A program made the position numbers and the translations under genes. The notes beneath the pieces are model-generated. The model was not told the origin of the DNA. It saw only the letters and a program-made list of their open reading frames with translations, and did no database searches. Of a stretch of DNA of 13,318 bases, positions 1 to 5,807 are shown in pieces. The stretch is from contig JAFYFK010000197.1 of assembly GCA_017543805.1 (NCBI GenBank), forward strand, positions 1-13,318. Reading direction: 5' to 3'. The stretch comes from Bacillota bacterium (GTDB lineage: Bacteria; Bacillota; Clostridia; Peptostreptococcales; Anaerovoracaceae). The first letter of the stretch is position 1, and each line of letters opens with the position of its first letter.

Positions 1-43
1 CAATTCTATGGTAATACTTGGGATATAACTGCGCAACTTGCAA

Positions 44-75
44 ATAAAAACAACTCGCTTTTTGAGTTGTTTTCA
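44..75 (-). terminator. Intrinsic terminator of the nucleotidyltransferase/methyltransferase operon
   Basis: A perfect inverted repeat lies at 47-56 and 64-73 (AAAACAACTC / GAGTTGTTTT) with a 7-base loop. On the minus strand it is followed by a T-rich run. It starts about 25 bases after the stop codon of the last gene of the operon. The stem is symmetrical in its A and T flanks, so it could also stop transcription arriving on the + strand from outside the window. Confidence 0.85.
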
Positions 76-98
76 TTGCCTGTATATTACTTTAAGTT

Positions 99-1058
99 TC
101 AGCAGATGACAAGAGTTCCGTTAACGTCCGGCAGCGGCATGGCATGAAGCTTTTCCCCGAGCACGGCCTCGTAGCGGACGACGGCTTTTGATACTCCCGG
201 AAGCGACGGCGACGAATAATCGTGCAGAAAAATCATCCCGCCTGGCGAAAGACGCGGATAAAAATACGCGAGCCCCGCATAGCTGCTCTCCTCGAGGTCC
301 ACGTCCAGAGATACGAAGGCAAACTCCTCCGCTATGTCGTTTGCGGTCTCGGGAAACCAGCCCTTGCGGATGACGACCTGCTCCGGGTGCGGCATGCGCT
401 TAAGGACCATATCTTCAGCGGTGTTTCTGTGAGCTTCTGCGAACATGCTTCCGGTTTTTCCTTCCGACTCCGCCTCTTTTTCGTCAAAGCCCTCGAAGCT
501 GTCGAAGAGATAAAGCTTCCGATCCGGCATAAGGGCGTTTATGCAGCGCGCGAAGGCTCCTTTGTAGACGCCCAGCTCGGCTGCGGCTCCTCTTACGGAT
601 TCAAGCCGGCGGGCAGCCTGCACGAGCGCAGCCACTCTCACCCAATCGTTTTCCATGTCTTTTTCCCCGAGCAGGGGCGATGAAGTCCATTCGGGCGTCC
701 GCACTGCGCGGACAGATCCGCGGAGATGTTCGGCGGCGTTTTCCCCAAGTATTCCAACGGCATTGTCATAAGACCTGTTTATGTCCACAAGCCTGAAATG
801 ATTCCTGAGAAACAGAATACGCTCGGGATCAAAGCCAAGCTCCGCACATTTTTCAGAGATCTCCCCGCTCTGTCTGGCGCTGACTATAATAAAGCTGTCG
901 CCGTCCCAGCGGACGTCCTCAGGCAGAAGCACAGGCTTTCCCATAAACTCAGGGCCGGATGGAAAACTGTCGATAAATGCATGTATATCCTTTGGGTCGA
1001 CACCGTATTCCTGCAGCTCGGAAGCGCCGCAGCCCGTCCCCCAGACGTATATTTTCAT
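99..1058 (-). CDS. TylF/MycF-like class I SAM-dependent O-methyltransferase with an N-terminal extension
   Basis: This 319-residue protein has a C-terminal half typical of the TylF/MycF macrocin O-methyltransferase family. The SAM-binding loop is AELGVYKGAFA (about 160-170), followed by LFDSFEGF (184-191), the acidic metal-binding strand VSLDVDL (249-255, Asp252 and Asp254) and the HDY motif (279-281). Characterised relatives methylate sugar hydroxyls with Mg2+, but the substrate here is unknown. Residues 1-90 form a separate domain starting IYVWGTGCGA, resembling the small Rossmann-like domains that precede some sugar-modifying enzymes. The start ATG overlaps the upstream methyltransferase stop by 4 bases (ATGA) and has a GGAGG ribosome site 7 bases upstream. 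It is the last gene of the operon and is followed by a terminator. A TylF-type enzyme is an unexpected partner for a MobA/ModE fusion. The family call is firm, the role is not. Confidence 0.8.
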   Translation of the reverse strand: MKIYVWGTGCGASELQEYGVDPKDIHAFIDSFPSGPEFMGKPVLLPEDVRWDGDSFIIVSARQSGEISEKCAELGFDPERILFLRNHFRLVDINRSYDNAVGILGENAAEHLRGSVRAVRTPEWTSSPLLGEKDMENDWVRVAALVQAARRLESVRGAAAELGVYKGAFARCINALMPDRKLYLFDSFEGFDEKEAESEGKTGSMFAEAHRNTAEDMVLKRMPHPEQVVIRKGWFPETANDIAEEFAFVSLDVDLEESSYAGLAYFYPRLSPGGMIFLHDYSSPSLPGVSKAVVRYEAVLGEKLHAMPLPDVNGTLVIC

Positions 1059-1741
1059 AAGACATCCTCCAGCTGTTTCAGCAGTATCCAGCTTCCGTAC
1101 CCCGTTGTTTTCGGGTCATACTCCAAACCGCAGTCCAAGGCCGCCGCTCCGACGCTTGAGGACTCGCTCTTAATGCGTTCTTCAAGGCTCCCGTACACGA
1201 AGATGCTTTCCGCGACGAAGCTCTTAAGCTCTTTTTTTCGGTCTTCTTCGGAAAGAACGGAAAAGCCGTGCGCCGTGACGAAAGCCCTGAAAGCATCCGG
1301 CTGAAGCAGCCCGCCCGCGGCGATCCTGCCGCTGCATCCCGGCATCGAAGCTTCAGCACTCAGGGCGCTTAGCAGCAGTTTTCCGCCTGGCTTCAATACC
1401 CTTTCGGCCTCGGACAGCGCGGCCTCGGGATCTTCAAGGAGCGTAACGACGCATTCCATAAGCACCGCGTCAAAGCTGCGGTCCGGATACGGCAGCGCGG
1501 CAGCGTCCGCGCAGATAAGATCCGCATTCGGGACTGCCCTGCGGGCAATGCCCAGCGCCGTTTCGGAAATATCGGCCCCGAACGGGACGATCCCGAATCT
1601 TCTGGCAAGCGCCGCGAGGCTGCTCCCTGTCCCGCAGCCTATATCGAGAAGACGGTCCCCTGCTTTAAGCCCCGCCTTTTCCGCGATATCGAGCGTCAGC
1701 TCCGTTCCTCCCGGATGGAGCGAGATATCAGGCGAAAGCAT
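1055..1741 (-). CDS. Class I SAM-dependent methyltransferase (Methyltransf_11 type)
   Basis: This 228-residue protein carries the classic SAM motif I LLDIGCGTGSS (about 31-41). An acidic strand end (FGADIS) and an ALPYPDRSFD motif typical of methyltransferase family 11 follow. An HPGG segment at residues 9-12 precedes the fold, and the C-terminal third is specific to this subgroup and ends GYGSWILLK. From memory it resembles the 'DVU_1556 family' methyltransferases, which occur beside DVU_1551-type NTP transferases; this was not checked. ATG 1741 was chosen as the start because AGGGAG (1755-1750) lies 8 bases upstream. An in-frame TTG at 1747 is only 2 bases from that site. The gene overlaps the end of the phosphatase/HD gene by 14 bases and overlaps the TylF-like gene by 4, so all are probably translationally coupled. 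The methyl acceptor is unknown. Confidence 0.8.
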   Translation of the reverse strand: MLSPDISLHPGGTELTLDIAEKAGLKAGDRLLDIGCGTGSSLAALARRFGIVPFGADISETALGIARRAVPNADLICADAAALPYPDRSFDAVLMECVVTLLEDPEAALSEAERVLKPGGKLLLSALSAEASMPGCSGRIAAGGLLQPDAFRAFVTAHGFSVLSEEDRKKELKSFVAESIFVYGSLEERIKSESSSVGAAALDCGLEYDPKTTGYGSWILLKQLEDVL

Positions 1742-2876
1742 CTTCAAAGCTCCCTACCCTGATGATCTCAGAGCCGCAGGCGCCGTTTATGCGGCTTCTG
1801 ACCTCGCATGCAAGCGCATAGCGGCGTTTTGCCGAGGCGAGCGCCTCGGGTTCGTTAAAGCTCTGAAGCTTAAACGAAAACCTCTGTTCGACGGTGACCG
1901 GAAGCTCTCCCTTTCTGCATTTGTCGGCAATAAAGACCACCGCAGCCTCGTTTATCTCCGGGCTGTCGAGCTCCTTATGCTGGCGGATCACCTCCGAGAC
2001 TTCGGGATAACCGAGCTCCTCCAGATATTCTGCGCCGACTTTTTCGTGCTCCGGCGCAAAACGCGCTACGTCGTGCAGCAGAGCCGCGGCTTCGACGAGC
2101 TTCAGGTCCAGCGGGGCTTCCGGGCGCGCAGCGTTCAGCGCCGACGCTATGCGAAGCGCCTCGTCCCGCACTGCCATGCAGTGGCGGACGACGCTGTCGG
2201 ATGTCAGATCCGACGCGTAAAGAAGAGCCGTGCAAAGTTCCTCGTCCGGCGGCGGAGAAGGCAGCAGACCTATTGCCTCCGGACATACGGAGAGCGCGAA
2301 GCCCGGTGCTTCCTGCTCCAGAACGGTATATGAGCCGTACGGAAGGCGGAAGCTCCGAAGCTCGTAAGGCGACCTCCCCGTCAGAGCGCAGAGCGCAAGG
2401 CAAAAAACGGTCGTATGAGCGACGATCGCTATATTCCCGGTAGAATTATCGACCGCGGCGTAAAGTCCTCTTAAAAAGCGTTTCTGAGCCTCCTCGTAGG
2501 GTTCCTGACCGGGGATGGGGATGCTCGCGTCCACGCGGGTCTCGTAGAGATCAGGCCAGCGGAGCTTTATCTCTTCAAAGCTGTGTCCGTCCCAGATCCC
2601 GGCATCGAGCTCCGTAAGATCATCGTATACAGAAAGGGTCTTTTCCGCCGCGCCTGCCGCATTTAAGGCGGAAAGTATAGGTTCGGCCGTTTCCCTTGCC
2701 CTTGCAAGAGGACTACAGAACACGGCATTCAGTAACCATCCCTCAGATTCCTTGCCAAGCAGGCTTGCCTGCAGTTTTCCGAGAGTTCCCAGAGGAAGGT
2801 CCGTCCTTCCGAGGCACCAGCGCCCGTCATCCGGGAAATCCGGTTTTCCGTGACGTACCAGATATATCTTTCTCAT
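1728..2876 (-). CDS. Histidine phosphatase - HD phosphohydrolase fusion protein
   Basis: This 382-residue protein joins two hydrolase domains. Residues 1-200 are a histidine phosphatase (phosphoglycerate mutase/CobC-like). They carry the RHG motif (R8-H9-G10, H9 being the phospho-acceptor), SPLARARETA (55-64, with the conserved Arg), acidic E89 in LTELDAG, and the second catalytic His in VAHTT (H154). Residues 215-330 are an HD-type metal phosphohydrolase with H232, H268-D269, H277, H300 and D318 in the expected order. Both active sites look complete. RHG enzymes of this subgroup remove phosphate from small molecules such as cobalamin intermediates; HD domains often act on nucleotides. The ATG overlaps the upstream stop by 4 bases. 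From memory, RHG/HD proteins recur beside DVU_1551-type NTP transferases, so a joint role in a cofactor or nucleotide pathway is inferred. The substrate is unknown. Confidence 0.85.
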   Translation of the reverse strand: MRKIYLVRHGKPDFPDDGRWCLGRTDLPLGTLGKLQASLLGKESEGWLLNAVFCSPLARARETAEPILSALNAAGAAEKTLSVYDDLTELDAGIWDGHSFEEIKLRWPDLYETRVDASIPIPGQEPYEEAQKRFLRGLYAAVDNSTGNIAIVAHTTVFCLALCALTGRSPYELRSFRLPYGSYTVLEQEAPGFALSVCPEAIGLLPSPPPDEELCTALLYASDLTSDSVVRHCMAVRDEALRIASALNAARPEAPLDLKLVEAAALLHDVARFAPEHEKVGAEYLEELGYPEVSEVIRQHKELDSPEINEAAVVFIADKCRKGELPVTVEQRFSFKLQSFNEPEALASAKRRYALACEVRSRINGACGSEIIRVGSFEDAFA

Positions 2877-3799
2877 CGGAAGATCCCTTCAAAATACTTT
2901 TCAAAAAGCCCGGCGGCGCCTTCGCGCAGCTCGTCCTCGAATTTTTCATACAGATCCAGGAAGCTGCGCCCCTCATCCGTCAGATGGCTCTTCCCTCCGC
3001 CGGCTCCGCCCTGCGTGCGTTTTATGAGCGGACCGCTCAGCTGCGATTCGAGATTCCTGATTATATTCCAGCCGGAGGAATACGAAAGCTGCATCCGCGT
3101 GCAGGCCGTACGCACGGAGCCGGTCTCGTCGATCTGCTTAAGGAGCATGGCCACGCGGCTGTCGAAGAACACCGTTTCCTTCGCGAGCCCCAGATTTACG
3201 ACCGGGCGCACCAGCTGCTCGTTGTGGTATTTTAGCAGGGCTTTGTAATCGTCCGGAGTGTCCGCGTCGTGGAGTATGCCAGCATCCTCCACGGGGATCT
3301 CATCAATGTGGTAGGTGCAGCGCGAAAGAGCCCCCTTGAGGCCGCCTTCGCCCCCGTCGGCAAGGATTATATCGATAAGATGTGTGGAGATCATTATAGG
3401 ATGCCCGTCTTTTCCGCCGCAGACAGGCTTTGCGAGATCCGCCCTGGAAGCCATGATCTTCATCACGGTGTCGTAGGTGAAAAGCGGTATGTCGACCGGC
3501 GTAAAGAGGACGCGGTCGCATTTATCCTTAAGATATTCGAGGCCGATCTTGACCGAATCGAACATCTGCGTGGTCTCATAGTTTTCGTTTCGAAGAAATA
3601 TGATGCCCTGGTTGGAAAGATGGCGCTCGAGCGTCACGGCGTTGTAGCCGGTCACCATGACGATGCGGTCTATCCCCGCCTGCTGGAAGGTCGCGACTAT
3701 GCGCTGCGCTATCGAGATGGAACCGATGTTGAGCAGGGGCTTGAAATCCCCCATGCGGGAGGACATCCCCGCCGCCGTTATGAGAGCCGCTGTCTGCAT
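2873..3799 (-). CDS. MobA/MocA-like nucleotidyltransferase fused to a ModE-type winged helix DNA-binding domain
   Basis: The protein has 308 residues. Residues 1-190 are an NTP_transf_3 domain with the nucleotide-binding signature LITAAGMSSRMGDFKPL (6-22), a metal-binding VDIP (102-105), GKDGHP (129-134) and DADTPDD (178-184). These are the motifs of MobA/MocA enzymes, which attach GMP or CMP to molybdopterin. Residues about 205-295 match the N-terminal DNA-binding domain of ModE: RVAMLLKQIDETGSV, then the SYSSGWNII recognition region, then GGAGGGKSHLT in the wing. The molybdate-binding Mop domains of ModE are absent. The overall plan fits what I recall as DVU_1551-type NTP transferases. The start ATG has GGAGGT at 3810-3805, and an extended -10 promoter lies just upstream. 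The gene leads a four-gene operon. Whether it makes a cofactor, acts as a regulator, or does both is not shown by sequence. Confidence 0.88.
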   Translation of the reverse strand: MQTAALITAAGMSSRMGDFKPLLNIGSISIAQRIVATFQQAGIDRIVMVTGYNAVTLERHLSNQGIIFLRNENYETTQMFDSVKIGLEYLKDKCDRVLFTPVDIPLFTYDTVMKIMASRADLAKPVCGGKDGHPIMISTHLIDIILADGGEGGLKGALSRCTYHIDEIPVEDAGILHDADTPDDYKALLKYHNEQLVRPVVNLGLAKETVFFDSRVAMLLKQIDETGSVRTACTRMQLSYSSGWNIIRNLESQLSGPLIKRTQGGAGGGKSHLTDEGRSFLDLYEKFEDELREGAAGLFEKYFEGIFR

Positions 3800-3804
3800 A
3801 GCTT

Positions 3805-3810
3805 ACCTCC
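3805..3810 (-). promoter_or_regulatory. Strong Shine-Dalgarno site for the nucleotidyltransferase/ModE gene
   Basis: GGAGGT reads on the minus strand from 3810 to 3805. It lies 5 bases from the ATG at 3799 and fixes that start. Confidence 0.8.
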
Positions 3811-3827
3811 GTTTTACCGATACTGAT

Positions 3828-3856
3828 ATTATAGCATACACTTGTAAAAAGGTGGC
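3828..3856 (-). promoter_or_regulatory. Extended -10 promoter of the nucleotidyltransferase operon
   Basis: A consensus TATAAT lies at 3833-3828 and is preceded by TGC, giving an extended -10 (TGnTATAAT). At 17-base spacing the -35 position (3856-3851) reads GCCACC, a poor match, which is typical of extended -10 or activator-dependent promoters. Transcription would start near 3821, leaving a leader of about 22 bases that contains the ribosome site. Confidence 0.7.
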
Positions 3857-3862
3857 AGCCAC
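3852..3862. promoter_or_regulatory. Candidate operator palindrome over the -35 region
   Basis: GTGGC-A-GCCAC is a perfect 5+1+5 inverted repeat. It overlaps the predicted -35 position of the promoter whose first gene carries a ModE-type DNA-binding domain. It does not resemble the AT-rich site I recall for E. coli ModE, so any link to that domain is conjecture. Short palindromes also arise by chance. Confidence 0.35.
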
Positions 3863-3879
3863 ATTATTTAAAGCACAAC

Positions 3880-3900
3880 AAAACCCCGCATAGTGCGGGG
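3880..3900 (-). terminator. Intrinsic terminator after the RiPP precursor gene
   Basis: On the minus strand CCCCGCA-CTA-TGCGGGG (3900-3884) forms a 7-bp GC-rich stem with a 3-base loop and is followed directly by TTTT (3883-3880). It lies 27 bases after the stop codon of the precursor gene and before the promoter of the next operon, so it separates the RiPP cluster from the nucleotidyltransferase operon. Confidence 0.88.
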
Positions 3901-3927
3901 CTTCATGCGTTTTTCGTGTTTTGACTA

Positions 3928-4311
3928 TCAGGGCTTTACAACCCCTGCAGGAAGCGGCGGTCTCCAGGAAGTCATATACTGCTCTTGTGTTATAACATGA
4001 ATATCCTGAACGTACTGCCCGGGATACCTCACCTTTACGACAAAGCGCTGCTCTCCGCAGGAGCATTTCTGCTGTTCCCATACGTATACAGGGTTTGCGC
4101 AATTGTTCCACCATTCCTGCGTCTGAACTACCATATACCAGTTGTGCTCGTGTCCGCAGCCTCCCGCAACGGCGCTCAGAGCCTCAGGAGGAAGCTCAAG
4201 GTCGTTTTCCATTGCAAGCTGGATCAGATCCGCAGCATTAGCGCACGCCCCTGCTTTTTCCTGCAGCTCTGCCGGAAACTTGGAAACATAATCGTCGATC
4301 TTAAATGCCAT
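3928..4311 (-). CDS. RiPP precursor peptide with Nif11-like leader and large Trp/Tyr/Cys-rich core
   Basis: This is a 127-residue peptide. Residues 1-51 look like a shortened Nif11-type leader: a helical, acidic stretch with LIQLAMENDLELPPEAL followed by SAVAGG, which ends in the double glycine (G50-G51) cut by C39 peptidases. The 76-residue core begins CGHEH (C52, H54, H56) and contains C71, C83 and C85 (CSCGEQ). It has five Trp (58, 67, 68, 78, 116) and many Tyr, and ends PPLPAGVVKP. ATG 4311 was chosen because AGGCGG lies 7 bases upstream; ATG 4317 is only one base from that site. The gene has its own promoter and terminator and follows the radical SAM gene, which probably modifies it. The core matches no product class I recognise, so the modification type is unknown. 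A non-RiPP exported protein using the same leader is possible. Confidence 0.82.
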   Translation of the reverse strand: MAFKIDDYVSKFPAELQEKAGACANAADLIQLAMENDLELPPEALSAVAGGCGHEHNWYMVVQTQEWWNNCANPVYVWEQQKCSCGEQRFVVKVRYPGQYVQDIHVITQEQYMTSWRPPLPAGVVKP

Positions 4312-4331
4312 ATCCATACCGCCTTTCAAAT

Positions 4332-4350
4332 AAGGTTTTAATTTAACCTT
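4332..4350 (-). other. Small hairpin in the precursor mRNA leader
   Basis: AAGGTT (4350-4345) and AACCTT (4337-4332) are complementary around a 7-base AT loop. They lie between the predicted transcription start and the ribosome site of the precursor gene. It may protect the 5' end or be incidental, since the region is very AT-rich. Confidence 0.35.
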
Positions 4351-4361
4351 GCAATATCCTA

Positions 4362-4390
4362 ATAATAATATATTCGGGCAGATCTGTAAA
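4362..4390 (-). promoter_or_regulatory. Near-consensus sigma-70/SigA promoter for the precursor gene
   Basis: TTTACA (4390-4385) is followed after 17 bases by TATTAT (4367-4362). Each hexamer matches five of six consensus bases. The predicted start near 4355 gives a leader of about 44 bases. The site falls in the 101-base gap between the radical SAM gene and the precursor, so the peptide can be transcribed apart from the export and maturation genes. Confidence 0.7.
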
Positions 4391-4412
4391 TGAAAACCCG
4401 CCGCAAAGAGCT

Positions 4413-5807
4413 TCAGAAAGGCGTCAGGTTTGTCCAGCCCTCCAAAGCCTCCGCTATCCTCCTGTGCCATCCGTTTTCAAAAAAGAGGCATTTAGCGGGA
4501 TCCGGAGCCGCAAGGTCAAGAGGCTCTCCGGAGTGCAGCCCGCCGAGCGCCCGGCAGCCGCCCGCGCAGAGCTCGAAATACCCGCAGGAAGCGCATTTCC
4601 CGTTGTGCATGCGTATATCCTCCGCCGTAAGGCAGATCGTATCCCAGAGTGCGCCTCCGTTCAGAAATTCCCTCAGCGACTTTCGATGAAGGTTTCCAAA
4701 GCTTATCCCGTGCTCCGCAAAGTAGCCGGACATCTGAAGGCAGGGCACCGCCTCTCCCGACGAGCTTACGGCGAGCATGCGCCTGATATCCGCGCAGGCT
4801 GGGTGCATCGGATCGTACTTTCCGCACGGCATCATCACCGGCACGATGCGGTATGTCTTATTGCGCGCGCAGATATCGGCAAACTGCCAGACCGCAAGAT
4901 CGATATCAAGACCGCTTGCGGCGTATTCCCTGACAAAGCGAAGCATCTCCTCGTAATATTCCTCTACGGAAAGGGACGCGCCTTTCGCGTTCTTTTCCCA
5001 GCGCGGCGCCTCCGTAGTGCGGATAACGCGCATCTCGGAAACGCCCGTTTCAGCCAGCAGGCGCGCAGTAGGCAGCAGAGCTCCGACGTTCCTGCGGTTG
5101 GCCTGCGTCTGCACCTTTACGGAAAAAGCGTTTTCGACGCAGAGACGGATAGCTTTAAGCGTGCGTTCCTCCGCTCCCTGAAAGCTTCGCATCCAGTCGT
5201 GATACCCTATCCCGTCAAAGGATATCTTTATCAGGGGCCTGCAGCCTATGGACTTCATCAGATCCAGCACGCCCTGAGTTATAAAATATCCGTTGGTATT
5301 GAGCTCCTCGACGTACATTCCCCGCGCGTGGATCTCCTTGAGGATGTCCGCAAAACGCCCGTGCGCCATGGGTTCTCCCCCTGTAAGCGTCACGGCGTTT
5401 ACGCCGCAGTCAGCGCACTCGTCAAGCAGCCGGCATAGCTCCTCAAAGTCCCATTCGGACATAAGCGGAGCGTTGTCCGCCGCGTTAAAGCAGTGCAGGC
5501 AGTTGTAATTGCACTTTCCCGTGATCATCAGGATCATCTTCGGCATGTAATTGTTATCGAACTTTCTGGCCACGGACCAGGATGAGGGCTCTTCGCCCTC
5601 CCTGCAGGGGACTATCATGCCGAAATCAAGAAGCTTTTGAATAGTATCGTTCAGAGGCAGGTCGTTATGCCCGTCGCACAGCAGCAGGGTGACATACTCC
5701 GAAAAGCGCAGAGGCTTAGCGTACGCTTCGCCTTTTCTGTAATATGCGAACGGCGCGTCCTTCCAGCCGCGCAGCGCGACCGTTTCCGACAGTCTGTAAA
5801 ACATCAT
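4413..5807 (-). CDS. Radical SAM/SPASM peptide maturase with N-terminal PqqD-like recognition region
   Basis: This 464-residue protein has three parts. Residues 1-85 contain LRFSEYVTLLLCDGHNDL and LLDFGMI, resembling a PqqD-like RiPP recognition element. The radical SAM core starts at C99-x3-C103-x2-C106 (the 4Fe-4S site), with TGGEP at 142-146 binding SAM. The C-terminal SPASM domain carries C405-x2-C408-x5-C414-x3-C418 with C356, C392 and C440, enough ligands for auxiliary Fe-S clusters. Such enzymes make thioether, C-C or other cross-links, or alter side chains, in a leader-bound peptide. Here the precursor lies immediately downstream. The start overlaps the ABC gene stop; two adjacent ATGs (5807, 5804) are possible, and GAGGG upstream fits 5804 slightly better. 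The bond it forms cannot be told from sequence. Confidence 0.88.
   Translation of the reverse strand: MMFYRLSETVALRGWKDAPFAYYRKGEAYAKPLRFSEYVTLLLCDGHNDLPLNDTIQKLLDFGMIVPCREGEEPSSWSVARKFDNNYMPKMILMITGKCNYNCLHCFNAADNAPLMSEWDFEELCRLLDECADCGVNAVTLTGGEPMAHGRFADILKEIHARGMYVEELNTNGYFITQGVLDLMKSIGCRPLIKISFDGIGYHDWMRSFQGAEERTLKAIRLCVENAFSVKVQTQANRRNVGALLPTARLLAETGVSEMRVIRTTEAPRWEKNAKGASLSVEEYYEEMLRFVREYAASGLDIDLAVWQFADICARNKTYRIVPVMMPCGKYDPMHPACADIRRMLAVSSSGEAVPCLQMSGYFAEHGISFGNLHRKSLREFLNGGALWDTICLTAEDIRMHNGKCASCGYFELCAGGCRALGGLHSGEPLDLAAPDPAKCLFFENGWHRRIAEALEGWTNLTPF

Noticed and set aside
1..146. Possible tail of a + strand gene (open frame 1 from base 1 to a TGA at 144-146)
   Set aside because: It would pass through a strong terminator stem-loop and overlap the end of the TylF-like gene; 48 open codons in AT-rich sequence can arise by chance. 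Sequence left of the window would settle it.
1548..2333. 261-residue + strand open frame across the methyltransferase and phosphatase/HD genes
   Set aside because: It is a mirror of the GC-rich codon pattern of two overlapping real genes and crosses their junction without any family signature.
3657..3893. 78-residue + strand open frame over the promoter and terminator region
   Set aside because: It covers the start of the nucleotidyltransferase, its promoter and a terminator stem, and has no ribosome site or motif.
4312..4470. N-terminal extension of the precursor to 4470
   Set aside because: It runs through the promoter and into the end of the radical SAM gene; the ribosome site AGGCGG places the start at 4311.
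4464..5438. 324-residue open frame on the + strand opposite the radical SAM gene
   Set aside because: Composition is not protein-like (runs of Arg/His), no recognisable motif, and it lies fully antisense to a gene with complete radical SAM and SPASM motifs.
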